Positions 8,777-17,773 of a DNA stretch of 39,989 nucleotides are shown one piece after another; the first letter of the stretch is position 1; every line of letters begins with the position of its first letter. The position numbers were made by a program, and so were the translations under genes. This stretch comes from Thermoplasmata archaeon (GTDB taxonomy: Archaea > Thermoplasmatota > Thermoplasmata > Thermoplasmatales > Thermoplasmataceae): NCBI GenBank assembly GCA_021816965.1, contig JAKAWU010000004.1, positions 1-39,989 on the forward strand. Reading direction: 5' to 3'. The notes under the pieces were generated by a model that was given only the letters and a program-made list of their open reading frames with translations, made no database searches and was not told the origin of the DNA.

Positions 8777-10128
8777 TGATCAGTGGAACATATTTCATAA
8801 GCTTAATGCTGGTTATTCCTGTAATTTCTACAATATCATATTTCTTCAGGCATTTCAAGGAGATATCTATTGCAATGTCTCTGGCGACGCTCCTTTTCAC
8901 TGCAATTGTTTTCACTCTCAACTCAGGAACATATTCATATTTCTATCTCAACAATATAAATCGGTACATACTGATCTGTGTCTCATCCATATACGTATTT
9001 TCTGTAATATACGGTACTGGATATCACAGGAAACTTGGTGAATCAAAGCACCTTAAGATTCACATGTCAATGATGAGCATGTTTGCCTTCACTATGCTTT
9101 TTTCCCTTGTCATCAACAATCTCGGTCTAATGTGGATTGGCATTGAGGGCACAACGGCATCCAGTGCATTGCTCATAATAATCGAGGGAGAACCTGCCGA
9201 TATGGAGGCAGCATGGAGATATATAATCATAGTATCTGCCGGGCTATCAATAGCCCTGATCTCAATAATACTCATTTACAGGGTATTTGGAACACTTGAA
9301 ATAACTGCACTTCTCAGCTATTCATCACAACCCTCACAGATTCTTCTTCTGGCTGCATTATTGGGGATAATTGGATTCGGAACGAAGGGTGGGATCTTTC
9401 CCATGCATTCTTGGCTTCCTGATGCTCATGGGCGTGCACCATCCGAGATTAGTGCCATGTTTTCAGCTGTACTGCTCCCAATAGCCATATATGCAATTTA
9501 TATCATTGTAAAAACAATAAATATAACTCTGATTTATGAGACAACTACACTTTTTTCAGTCATCACAATTCTGTTTGTTGCTCTTGTCATGGCATCGCAG
9601 AGGGATATCAAGAGAATGTTTGCATATTCCACAATGGAGAACATGGCACTCATACTCCTAGGTTTTGTGCTTGGGAATGTAGCACTGTTTGGCTCCATCC
9701 TGATCATCCTGACCCATGCATTTGCAAAGGCAGGAGCATTTTATTCAAGTGGAAATCTGATAGAATCTTATCACACAAGGAATATGTTCCAGATTCAGAA
9801 TGTTATAGGGGAGCAGAGACCTATGGCTTACACACTTATCCTTTCAACACTTGCAGTTTCAGGGACCCCTCCATTCGGAACTTTCCTCGGTGAATTCTTT
9901 ATATTTTCGGCACTCTATTCGCAGGGGATGGGCATAGTGATGGCAATTCTTGCCATACTCCTTGTGATCATATTCCTTTCCATAAACTACAAGGTTCTCA
10001 AAATGGTGTTCAGCATTGCTCCTCCTGTATTCACACCAAAAATTTCTGCCCAGCAGATATTCATCACGGGGGCCACAGTGGCGGTTTCAGGCATATTCGC
10101 ATTCCTTTTCATGGTGGGGATACTATGA
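8776..10128 (+). CDS. HyfF-like antiporter subunit (NuoN/M-like)
   Basis: This 450-residue protein with about 14 helices is of the Mrp-antiporter/NuoL-M-N/HyfF family. It has the Glu of GIEGTTASSALLI in the fifth-helix region, the lysine of GTKGGIFPMHSWLPDAHG in the seventh-helix region, RDIKRMFAYSTMENM, and the THAFAKAGAFY lysine helix, all marks of ion-translocating subunits. It is expected to move protons or Na+ as the soluble arm transfers electrons. The end overlaps the large subunit gene by 4 bases. Confidence 0.85.
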   Translation: MISGTYFISLMLVIPVISTISYFFRHFKEISIAMSLATLLFTAIVFTLNSGTYSYFYLNNINRYILICVSSIYVFSVIYGTGYHRKLGESKHLKIHMSMMSMFAFTMLFSLVINNLGLMWIGIEGTTASSALLIIIEGEPADMEAAWRYIIIVSAGLSIALISIILIYRVFGTLEITALLSYSSQPSQILLLAALLGIIGFGTKGGIFPMHSWLPDAHGRAPSEISAMFSAVLLPIAIYAIYIIVKTINITLIYETTTLFSVITILFVALVMASQRDIKRMFAYSTMENMALILLGFVLGNVALFGSILIILTHAFAKAGAFYSSGNLIESYHTRNMFQIQNVIGEQRPMAYTLILSTLAVSGTPPFGTFLGEFFIFSALYSQGMGIVMAILAILLVIIFLSINYKVLKMVFSIAPPVFTPKISAQQIFITGATVAVSGIFAFLFMVGIL

Positions 10129-11312
10129 AACAAACACGTTTTGCATATATTGATGATGGAAAATCACTTCACACCCTTGGCAGGTTCTCTGAGGTATATA
10201 TGTCCCAGGAAACAAAGGAAGTAAATGATTTCAGGCAGGAGAGAAGTTCGGGAAAGGACAGTACAAAGTTGTCTATATTTCCATACGGTCCTTCATCCGG
10301 GGGAATGGTTGAAAGCGTATATTTTGACATCCTCACGGAGGGGGAGAAGATTGAGGATATCCGGTATGATACAGATTTCAAAAACAGGGCAATAAAGTTT
10401 ACGGGATTATCCTTGGAAGAAGCTCTCCTCAGAATGGAACGGATGAACGGTGTTCACGCTGCCTCTTATTCTTCACTCTTCTGCCAGATATGTGAAAAAT
10501 CCATGGATATGGAAATTACTGATGATATCAAAAATCTGAGAGTACTGATGATGGAGGCGGAAAGAATTTCATCCCATCTCTTTGTGGTTTCCAGGTTGAC
10601 AGGTGGTGCATCACAGAATATAGCACATATGAACACCCTCCTTCTCAGGGAAAACCTCCTGAGGGCCATTGCCACAGCATTCGGGCACAGGTATTTCTTT
10701 GGAGTGAACAGGATAGGAGGAATAGGAAGACCCGTAAATGTGAAGGAACTGGGAGAACAGGTAATGCGCATCAGCGAGGAATATGGTGAAATATACCATA
10801 CGCTCATGGATTCAAGGGTCTTCATAGACAGGCTAGACAGATCTGCCATAATAAAAGGGGAACAGAGTTCTGGCCCAGTCATGAGAGGGAGCGGCATAAA
10901 AAGGGATGGCAGGAGTTCTCACAGATATTATGAAGGGGTGCAATTCAACGTCCCCACTTCCAATGGTGGTGATGCTCTTGCCCGTTTCATTGTAAGATCA
11001 GAGGAAATTGCAGAGTCTGCCAGTATTATTGAACAGGCAATTTCAGGGATTGGTGATATTAAACTTGATTCACAAGATGTTCATGCTGTGGAAGGCATAA
11101 TATCGGGAGGTTTCATGGAAACTCCATCAGGAGACGCATCTCTCATACTAAAGATAAAATCCGGTCATCTGGAGGGCATTGGATTCAGGAGTCCATCTGT
11201 CCTAAACATGGAAGCCTTTGCAGAATCCATACATGGGAATACATTTGCAGACTTCCTTTTTGGATATGAGAGCCTGGGCATATGGATATCAGAAATGGGT
11301 GATTTTCAATGA
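10125..11312 (+). CDS. Large subunit (HyfG/NuoD-like) with degenerate NiFe site
   Basis: This 395-residue soluble subunit is homologous to NuoD and the large subunit of group-4 NiFe hydrogenases. Family marks include FPYGPSSGG near residue 52, EAERISSHL near 144 and GVNRIGGIGRPVN near 195. In hydrogenases four Cys, in R-x-C-G-x-C and a C-terminal D-P-C-x-x-C, hold NiFe. Here the first motif is F-C-Q-I-C (C120, C123) with the preceding Arg gone. The C-terminus, ending LGIWISEMGDFQ, has no Cys at all, and no other Cys lies between. So canonical NiFe binding is not possible and H2 chemistry is unlikely. This matches the Ehr group described for energy-converting-hydrogenase-related complexes. The electron acceptor is unknown. 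Confidence 0.8.
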   Translation: MKQTRFAYIDDGKSLHTLGRFSEVYMSQETKEVNDFRQERSSGKDSTKLSIFPYGPSSGGMVESVYFDILTEGEKIEDIRYDTDFKNRAIKFTGLSLEEALLRMERMNGVHAASYSSLFCQICEKSMDMEITDDIKNLRVLMMEAERISSHLFVVSRLTGGASQNIAHMNTLLLRENLLRAIATAFGHRYFFGVNRIGGIGRPVNVKELGEQVMRISEEYGEIYHTLMDSRVFIDRLDRSAIIKGEQSSGPVMRGSGIKRDGRSSHRYYEGVQFNVPTSNGGDALARFIVRSEEIAESASIIEQAISGIGDIKLDSQDVHAVEGIISGGFMETPSGDASLILKIKSGHLEGIGFRSPSVLNMEAFAESIHGNTFADFLFGYESLGIWISEMGDFQ

Positions 11313-11941
11313 AGGCTTGGATATTGCGTTCATTCAGGAAAGGCATTATAACAACGAAATTTCCAAAAGAAAAGAATGAAGCAGCATCACCGTGGTCAAC
11401 CATTCCTGTTCACGTGAGTGGAAGCAAAGATCCATACTGCCCCACAGGAGCAATCAATGACGGAACAGTAAAGGCAGATCTTTGTATTTCATGCGGAATG
11501 TGCTATCCGGAATTTGAACCTTCCATGGATATCCGTGGTTCAGTTTCCAAACTGTCAGTTCCAGTGCTGAAGAAATCCATCAGGCTGTACCATCTGGATG
11601 CAGGCACATGCGGTGCATGCAATCTGGAAGTCATGGCCCTGGCAGGCCCACATTATGATATGGCAAGACTCGGCATTTCTTTTACGAACACACCAAGGCA
11701 TGCTGACGCTTTACTGGTCACTGGTGTGCTCGCACCCGGCATGATGGAACCTCTCAAAAAAGCGTTCGATGCAATGGCTGCGCCGAAAGTTGTATTTGCA
11801 ATTGGTGCATGTGCCATTTCAGGTTCGCTTTTAGGCAAATCCATATCTGAGGTTCTGAATGCTGACGTCACAGTTCCAGGCTGCCCCCCGGATCCGTTTG
11901 CTATAATGGATGCAATACAGAAGGCGAGGGGGCGACAATGA
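11309..11941 (+). CDS. Ferredoxin domain fused to NuoB/HyfI-like small subunit
   Basis: The 210-residue protein joins two modules. Residues about 35-75 are a ferredoxin-like domain with C44 (in YCPTGAI) and C59, C62, C65 (C-I-S-C-G-M-C), enough for one 4Fe-4S cluster. Residues about 90-205 are NuoB/HyfI-like, with C101 and C104 (AGTCGACNLE), C168 (GACAISG) and C192 (PGCPPDP) for the N2-type cluster. In most group-4 complexes these are separate genes (HyfH and HyfI). The fusion would pass electrons from a soluble donor to the large-subunit site. It overlaps both neighbouring genes by 4 bases, so it is within one transcript. Confidence 0.85.
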   Translation: MKAWILRSFRKGIITTKFPKEKNEAASPWSTIPVHVSGSKDPYCPTGAINDGTVKADLCISCGMCYPEFEPSMDIRGSVSKLSVPVLKKSIRLYHLDAGTCGACNLEVMALAGPHYDMARLGISFTNTPRHADALLVTGVLAPGMMEPLKKAFDAMAAPKVVFAIGACAISGSLLGKSISEVLNADVTVPGCPPDPFAIMDAIQKARGRQ

Positions 11942-13776
11942 ATATAGTGTTTCTTTTGGGCATAATCGCATTACTTGCTATATTTTCTGCATACAGCAAG
12001 AAAGTTGATAAGATAACAACAATCGCAGGTTCATTATTTCTCATTGCTGTGAGTCTTCTCTATATGACAGGGTATCTCATAATTTCTCCTTATACTCTTG
12101 ATCATTTCAAACTGTCAATAGATCATCTTTCCGGTGCATTCCTGCTGATCATAGCAACCGTGTGGTTCATATCTGGCATCAACACGGTGATTGCCAACTG
12201 GACAGGAACAAGATCATTTTTTGCCGGACTCCTGTTCTTCGGCATACTTGGGACACTCTTTTCTGGAAATTCCATAACACTAATAGTATTCTGGGAAACT
12301 TTCACAATATCAGCAATGTTTATTCTTGGCCTCTACAACAGAAGAGAACTACTTTCCTCATACATTTTCCTTTCAGTGGGAGAACTGAGCACACTTCTCC
12401 TCATAATAGGGGCAGCAGTTTCTTATGATTCTGCGGGTTCTTTCTCCCTCATTTCATTATTTGAGAATCCCATTGCCATATCTCTCTGGATTGCTGGTTT
12501 CATTGTCAAAGCAGGTATTATACCACTGCAAACCTCTGAATGGTATTCCCTCGGATTGAGTGGCATAGATTCGTCAAAATCAATTCTCATTGGTGTCCTT
12601 ATACCCACAATTTCGATATATGGTGTGGAGGAGGCAAGTCTTTCTGCATTGCAGTTCCAGACCATTCCTCTGACCATGATTCTTCTGGGATCAATTTCCA
12701 TATTCATCGGGGCAATTTATGCCAGTGCATCTGAAAATCCCAGGATTCTTGCGGCATACAGTACTGTGGAAAACGTCGGTGCAATGCTTGTGCTTACTGG
12801 AGTTTCCGCACTTTCCTTTGCCACTGGGCACTTAAATCTGGGTAACTTCTCAGCTATTGGTGTCGTCATTTATGCATTCATGCATGGCATAGGCAAATCA
12901 ACAATCCTGAGTTCAACGGCATTCAACTCGGATTCATTCAACAGCAAAGAATGGAGGAGCATGTCAAGGAGCGGCTTGATTATTGCATCAATATCAATGA
13001 TGGGACTGGCCCCACTTGGAGGAGGTATTGGAGAGTGGATGCTTCTGGAGAGTCTTTTCATCACTTCACTCATAGGCATTCAATATTATGCAATTATTGC
13101 GGTTATTGCAGGGGCCCTTGCAGCACTTGGGGCAGGTATATCCGTGGTGGTCTTCACTAAGTTCGTTGGTTTTATTGGAACAGCATCTCCCAAAATGAAA
13201 ACTTCTCCTGAATCGAAGAAGAACTATGGAATAGGTTTTCTGTTACTTGTACTGCCCCTCATAACACCACTTCTCTTCCTTTTATTCAATGGAGTCTCTG
13301 GATTTGCAGTGAAAGGGAATACATATCTTACAGGCGGGGAAATAATTCCAGACGGATTCACCATATATTCTCCGTTTAACAACAACATATTCGGTGTTCT
13401 GACACCAACATTTATACTGGTTTCACTTGCTGCCATATTTTCTGCCATATACGTGTTCAGGCCAAGAAATGTAAGGGAAGTTGATGCATGGGCGGGAGGC
13501 GTTGAAAGGGACAGGACATACAACTCGTTCAATTATTCAAACCCTGCAAGAATTACATTTTTCAGGCTTTTTCCAAAGATAGAGGGGTATATACATCAAG
13601 ATTATCCTTCCCACAGGTTCGACATGGTATATCTCACCTTCCTGTCAATATTCAAGAAATATGAAAAAGTATCAAGAATCATTGCATTGAAGTTGATGAA
13701 TGGGAATGTGAAGCAGTATATTATGTATATAATGGCCACCCTGATTCTTGCGGTTGCCTTCGCAATATTCATATGA
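11938..13776 (+). CDS. HyfB-like antiporter subunit (NuoL/M-like)
   Basis: This 612-residue, about 16-helix protein is the second Mrp-antiporter-like subunit, HyfB type. Conserved points are the Glu in FWETFTISAMF, the Lys in AGFIVKAGIIPLQ, the Lys in MHGIGKSTILSS and the Glu in GGIGEWMLLESLF. The C-terminal region includes an amphipathic segment (RPRNVREVDAWAGGVERDRTYN) like the HyfB/HycC tail. It is the last gene of the operon and would add a second ion pathway to the complex. The following 13777-13870 stretch is AT-rich and separates it from the convergent peroxiredoxin operon. Confidence 0.85.
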   Translation: MNIVFLLGIIALLAIFSAYSKKVDKITTIAGSLFLIAVSLLYMTGYLIISPYTLDHFKLSIDHLSGAFLLIIATVWFISGINTVIANWTGTRSFFAGLLFFGILGTLFSGNSITLIVFWETFTISAMFILGLYNRRELLSSYIFLSVGELSTLLLIIGAAVSYDSAGSFSLISLFENPIAISLWIAGFIVKAGIIPLQTSEWYSLGLSGIDSSKSILIGVLIPTISIYGVEEASLSALQFQTIPLTMILLGSISIFIGAIYASASENPRILAAYSTVENVGAMLVLTGVSALSFATGHLNLGNFSAIGVVIYAFMHGIGKSTILSSTAFNSDSFNSKEWRSMSRSGLIIASISMMGLAPLGGGIGEWMLLESLFITSLIGIQYYAIIAVIAGALAALGAGISVVVFTKFVGFIGTASPKMKTSPESKKNYGIGFLLLVLPLITPLLFLLFNGVSGFAVKGNTYLTGGEIIPDGFTIYSPFNNNIFGVLTPTFILVSLAAIFSAIYVFRPRNVREVDAWAGGVERDRTYNSFNYSNPARITFFRLFPKIEGYIHQDYPSHRFDMVYLTFLSIFKKYEKVSRIIALKLMNGNVKQYIMYIMATLILAVAFAIFI

Positions 13777-13870
13777 TCGAGTATATGCACACAAAAAATA
13801 GAGTATTACAAATCTTCCTGTAAGGGAATCTACTTGCTCACATCAAATAAAATAGAAGCAAGAGTCAGTA

Positions 13871-14209
13871 TCAGCCAATGTCTTTTTCAAGGTCAAAGCC
13901 CAATTCCTCATACATTTCTGCAGCATTGACAATATCTACTATCTTCTCCTTTTCTATCCTGCTTAATGCAAGGGAAATCGCCTTCTTTGAAGTATTGATG
14001 ATGATAAATCCCAAAGTCCGATCATCGGGCATGATCTCATCTGTCCTTGCATACTGTGCAATGAAATCTGAAAGGTATTCATCTGCATATTCAGAGGATA
14101 ACCCGTCCCTTAAAAAGTTGAGGGAATCAGCCACTCTTGATAGTTCCACGCAAATGGTGGAAGGGTGGCCCTTCCCCATGCTTATGTTATACATCACGCA
14201 GTCTGTCAT
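13871..14209 (-). CDS. Unknown 112-residue protein in peroxiredoxin operon
   Basis: The ATG at 14209 follows the peroxiredoxin stop codon with no space (TAAATG on the minus strand), which argues that this frame is translated as a second cistron. The protein is acidic and mostly helical, without membrane segments. No known domain was recognised. Its codons run in a single open frame, while the opposite strand also has an open frame of similar length that I regard as a shadow. It could be a small partner of the peroxiredoxin, but that is only inferred from position. Confidence 0.5.
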   Translation of the reverse strand: MTDCVMYNISMGKGHPSTICVELSRVADSLNFLRDGLSSEYADEYLSDFIAQYARTDEIMPDDRTLGFIIINTSKKAISLALSRIEKEKIVDIVNAAEMYEELGFDLEKDIG

Positions 14210-14821
14210 TTATTGGTTCACTTTTTTAAGGTACCATCTCTCAGCGCCTTCCTTGTCCCTTTCGTAACTTCCCTCCACTGTTGTTGGGGCCCCCATGACT
14301 CCACCATCTCCCTGTTTCCAGTTTGCCGGAGTTGCAAGCTTTTTGTCCCAGTTGAACTGGAATGCTTTCAGGACTCTGAGAATCTCATCAATGTTTCTTC
14401 CTACCTCTGCAGGATAGTATGCAATCCACCTTACCTTCTGGTTTGGATCTATGACAAACACTCCCCTCACTGTGAGCCCATCTGCCGGATTTATGATGTT
14501 GAATATTGATGCGACCTCTTTGTTGACATCTGCTATGATCGGGAATGGAATCTCAACGCCGTATTTTTCCTTGATGTCTCTCACCCATGCAATATGGCTG
14601 TAAACGCTGTCAATACTCACACCTATTAACTCGACTCCAAGTTTCTTGAACTCTTCGAACCTGTCTGAGAATGCCATGAATTCTGTGGTGCAGACAGGTG
14701 TAAAATCAGCTGGATGAGAGAAGAGCAGTACCCATTTCCCTTTGTAGGAAGATAAACTTATGGGGCCCTTTGATGTGTTTGCAGTTATTTCTGGTATCTT
14801 TTCCCCTAATGCTAGTGCCAT
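14210..14821 (-). CDS. 1-Cys peroxiredoxin (Prx6 type)
   Basis: This 203-residue thioredoxin-fold peroxidase reduces H2O2 and organic peroxides. The active site is P-A-D-F-T-P-V-C-T-T-E with the peroxidatic Cys at about residue 44. The downstream W-I-A-Y-Y-P-A-E-V-G-R-N segment supplies the conserved Arg. The C-terminal extension (ANWKQGDGGVMGAPTTVEGSYERDKEG) is typical of the Prx6/archaeal long class, but it has no Cys, unlike the Aeropyrum-type enzyme with resolving cysteines. So it is read as a one-Cys enzyme that needs an external thiol. A purine-rich aaggtg lies just before the ATG at 14821. Confidence 0.9.
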   Translation of the reverse strand: MALALGEKIPEITANTSKGPISLSSYKGKWVLLFSHPADFTPVCTTEFMAFSDRFEEFKKLGVELIGVSIDSVYSHIAWVRDIKEKYGVEIPFPIIADVNKEVASIFNIINPADGLTVRGVFVIDPNQKVRWIAYYPAEVGRNIDEILRVLKAFQFNWDKKLATPANWKQGDGGVMGAPTTVEGSYERDKEGAERWYLKKVNQ

Positions 14822-14920
14822 TTTTTCACCTTGTATGGATATATTATTAACTTTATTAACTCAACGGAGGAAATGCAGATATTGCACTTATAAATAAATT
14901 AAAATATTTAAATAAGTGAT

Positions 14921-16399
14921 TTATCTGTAATACGGATCAGAATAGGTGTATTTAGTCTCTCCATAATATCCTGACATTTTCTGGGAAGCGGTGGCCTCAC
15001 TTGTTATGGCATTGTTCATGTTTCCATAAACCTTGGCTATCTTCTCTTCCACAGGCATGTATATCTTCAGGGCATCCTTGACATGATCCTTCTCTATAAC
15101 AGGGGAATCATTGCTAATTGCAATATCTCCTGCAGCTCTCACAAGTCCTCCAAGTTCCCTGAGCCTCAGGGTGAGTGCATTTTCCTTTCCGTCTACTATT
15201 TTTGCTCTCCTTTTTCCCTCTTCGAGAATGAGTTCTGCCCCTTCAATGGACATGTGTGGTATCTTTCCATCACTGTTTATTTCCTGTGTGATGAACTGCA
15301 TATATTTGAGTGCATTTTCCCTGTTGTAAGGCATGGAAACTTCCATCAGTACTTCATAGCCGTTTCCCGATATTCTGGATCTTAAAGGACTGAGAATTTT
15401 CCCAAGATCCTGGATGTTGCATGCTGCAACAAGTATGAAATCAGTTGGCACGTTATCCACCCTCACACTTGCTCCTGCACTCTGTGGATTCCTTCCTGTT
15501 ATGGGAAACTTTTTCTCCTGCATTGCGGTTAGGATGGATCTTTGGAGTTCACCAAGATGTGTTATCTCGTCAACGAAAAGCACCCCTTCATGTGCTTCAT
15601 GTATGGAACCAGCTATGACTCTCTCATATGGGCTTGTGCCTAGCTGTGGGTGCCCCCCATATGGATCATGCCTCACGTCACCGAGCAGTTCAGTTTCGCT
15701 GGCACCCGTCGCCAGAATGAAAGTGTTCCTGTTCAGAGGAACGATGACCTTGCTTGGACTCTTCTTATCCATCTTTTTCTTTTTTTCTATGGTTTTCTCA
15801 TCAAGTATCCTTACTTTGTCCCCTTCTCTTTCATACTGGATAATTTCCTCCCTTTCGCCAATCTTCCTCGTGGAGGTTACTCTCTCCATGTTGCTCTGCA
15901 TTCCCAGGGCCTGTCCGAGAACATTGAACATGTCACCAAAGGGACTCTGTGTTGTATTTGGCATCTTTGGCTGGTTGCACCTGGAACATGTTGTTTCTGT
16001 ATAGGGCGATATGAATCCGCATCTTGAACACCTGTATCCTAATTTCTCAGCCACATCCTGTGGTACATCCCATGGCTCAAGGAGATTGCCTTCTGCAACG
16101 CTTATTTCCTCCTCTTCCTGAAGTACCTGGCTCCTGTTCTTTATCTCAACAAATGGCCTTTCCGGATATCTCAGGTTATGGATCACCCTGACTTCATGTT
16201 CCGGTTTTCCAATAAGAAATGACATGGCCTGTGCTATCATGGATTTTCCCACACCAGGGGGCCCCACAAGAAGCAGGTTTCTTCTCTGCCTTGCAGAAAC
16301 CATTGCTATTCTCACTGCCTCGTCCTGCCCTATTACTCTTTCAAGGGGGTTGGCAGGAAGGCTGATATCTGCCGTGGTGCTGAAATTCTTATAGTTCAC
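14921..16399 (-). CDS. Lon-like AAA+ ATPase lacking protease domain, with zinc ribbon
   Basis: The 492-residue protein has an AAA+ core related to archaeal LonB: Walker A GPPGVGKS (about 41-48), Walker B GVLFVDEI (about 280), sensor 1 in FILVAACN and an Arg finger in LSPLRSRI. Between Walker A and B a long insertion carries a zinc ribbon, C-S-R-C and C-S-R-C about residues 123-140, and a charged linker. The C-terminus stops after the alpha-helical lid, at a SGYYGETKYTYSDPYYR tail, so no Ser-Lys protease domain and no membrane anchor is present. The start is GTG 16399, with a gaggcg motif upstream, 3 nt after the dnaG stop codon. It would act as an ATP-driven remodeller, perhaps with the primase. 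Partner unknown. Confidence 0.75.
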   Translation of the reverse strand: MNYKNFSTTADISLPANPLERVIGQDEAVRIAMVSARQRRNLLLVGPPGVGKSMIAQAMSFLIGKPEHEVRVIHNLRYPERPFVEIKNRSQVLQEEEEISVAEGNLLEPWDVPQDVAEKLGYRCSRCGFISPYTETTCSRCNQPKMPNTTQSPFGDMFNVLGQALGMQSNMERVTSTRKIGEREEIIQYEREGDKVRILDEKTIEKKKKMDKKSPSKVIVPLNRNTFILATGASETELLGDVRHDPYGGHPQLGTSPYERVIAGSIHEAHEGVLFVDEITHLGELQRSILTAMQEKKFPITGRNPQSAGASVRVDNVPTDFILVAACNIQDLGKILSPLRSRISGNGYEVLMEVSMPYNRENALKYMQFITQEINSDGKIPHMSIEGAELILEEGKRRAKIVDGKENALTLRLRELGGLVRAAGDIAISNDSPVIEKDHVKDALKIYMPVEEKIAKVYGNMNNAITSEATASQKMSGYYGETKYTYSDPYYR

Positions 16400-16402
16400 C
16401 TT

Positions 16403-17731
16403 TTACGCCTCTTCCATCGGGACAACTTTTAGGCTTTCCGGTTTCTTTGTAATATGTCCCCTTCTGTAGCCGTATATGGCCTTGACACCCTTCTTGTGGC
16501 AGATATCTACGAGTCTCTGGGATATAACTCCTCCCGTGATTACATATCCGACATCTTCTGAAGTGTCAATGATCTCCGGCGCATCTGATAGTTCGAATGT
16601 CCCCTTTGCCTTCCCTTCTCTATCATAAATTTCAGTTTCCTTGGAATTTGAAAGTTCACTTATTCTTCTTCTTACGCTGTTTGGATCCTCGATGGAGAAC
16701 ACTTTTTTTATTTCCTGCTTCTCCACCGGTTTTTCCTTTTTTCTTTCGTACTCCTCATCTTCTTTCTGATGATGTTTAGATTCGTGGGATACAGCCTGGA
16801 TTTCTTCCTTCTTCTGTTCTTTCTCCTCATGAGTTTCTGATGATTTTTCCTTTCCAGCGGACCTGTCCGGCCTCTCCTTATAATCCTTAAGCTCCATATT
16901 CATGCCCCTGGTAGAGAGGTACTGCTCTGTGGGGGTTTTGTATCTCAGTGCTTTGACAATCTGCTTGTATGTGAGCTCTTCCACCTCTGTTCCGGGAGGG
17001 GCCCTTGCAACAAAATCAATTTCTGCTACCTGCAGCATCTCCTTCAGAATGAGGTCTCCTCCTCTGTCTCCGTCAAGAAAAACTGTTACAGTTCTTTCTC
17101 TGGAAAGTGTCTGTACAGACTTGGGTATGTTTGTTCCCTGTACTGCGATTGTATTCTTGATTCCATATTTCAGCAGGTTAAGAATATCGTTTCTTCCCTC
17201 AACCACTATTATGGAGTCTGAATCCTTTATTGCCGGTCCAGCTGGAAGCTTATCTTCTCCATAGGTTATGATCTCGGCTCTCTCAACCTCTTCCCTCACG
17301 GTTGAAATAATGCTTTCACTGAGAGTTTTCCCGGATTCGCTCATTCTCTTGTAAAGATTTTCAGCTCTCTCAATGACCTTCTTTCTCTTTCCTGCCCTGA
17401 CGTCCTCTATTTCTTCAACTTCAACCTTTGCCTTGCAAGGCCCTATTCTGTCTATGGTCTCAAGGGATGCAGCGAGAATCGAGCTCTCGACCTGATCCAG
17501 TCCGGATGGTATCAGAACAGTTCCATCTGTCCTGCCCTTCTTGCTGTCTATGTCTACTTCAATTCTTCCTATTTTGCCGCTTTTCTGAAGGTCTCTCAGA
17601 TCCAGTTCTTCACCAAGAAGTCCTTCAGTCTGGCCAAATATTGCGCCTACCACGTCTGGTTTTTCAACCACACCGTCCGTGGTTATCTTCGCCTTGATCA
17701 TATATTTTGTAATATTCGGATCTACATTCAT
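16403..17731 (-). CDS. dnaG: Archaeal DnaG-type primase
   Basis: The protein opens with the archaeal DnaG signature VGAIFGQTEGLLGEELDLRDLQKSGKIGRIEV. A TOPRIM domain follows, with the Glu of VVEGRND (about residue 180) and the Asp pair of FLDGDRGGD. The C-terminal half is a charged Lys/Glu-rich linker (about 305-375) and a last domain. In archaea this protein associates with the exosome and also has primase activity. I set the start at ATG 17731 (MNVDPNITKY), since it sits 8 nt after a gaggcg Shine-Dalgarno-like motif and homology begins there; an in-frame ATG at 17773 would add 14 unrelated residues. It is the promoter-proximal gene of the operon with the Lon-like ATPase. Confidence 0.9.
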   Translation of the reverse strand: MNVDPNITKYMIKAKITTDGVVEKPDVVGAIFGQTEGLLGEELDLRDLQKSGKIGRIEVDIDSKKGRTDGTVLIPSGLDQVESSILAASLETIDRIGPCKAKVEVEEIEDVRAGKRKKVIERAENLYKRMSESGKTLSESIISTVREEVERAEIITYGEDKLPAGPAIKDSDSIIVVEGRNDILNLLKYGIKNTIAVQGTNIPKSVQTLSRERTVTVFLDGDRGGDLILKEMLQVAEIDFVARAPPGTEVEELTYKQIVKALRYKTPTEQYLSTRGMNMELKDYKERPDRSAGKEKSSETHEEKEQKKEEIQAVSHESKHHQKEDEEYERKKEKPVEKQEIKKVFSIEDPNSVRRRISELSNSKETEIYDREGKAKGTFELSDAPEIIDTSEDVGYVITGGVISQRLVDICHKKGVKAIYGYRRGHITKKPESLKVVPMEEA

Positions 17732-17773
17732 ATATATCGCCTCTTGTAAATGTGGGTTTAATACTATATCCAT

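Noticed and set aside
13878-14267. Open frame of 129 codons on the plus strand opposite the small peroxiredoxin partner.
   Set aside because: It overlaps the peroxiredoxin end, has no start signal and no familiar motif, while the minus frame starts right after the peroxiredoxin stop.
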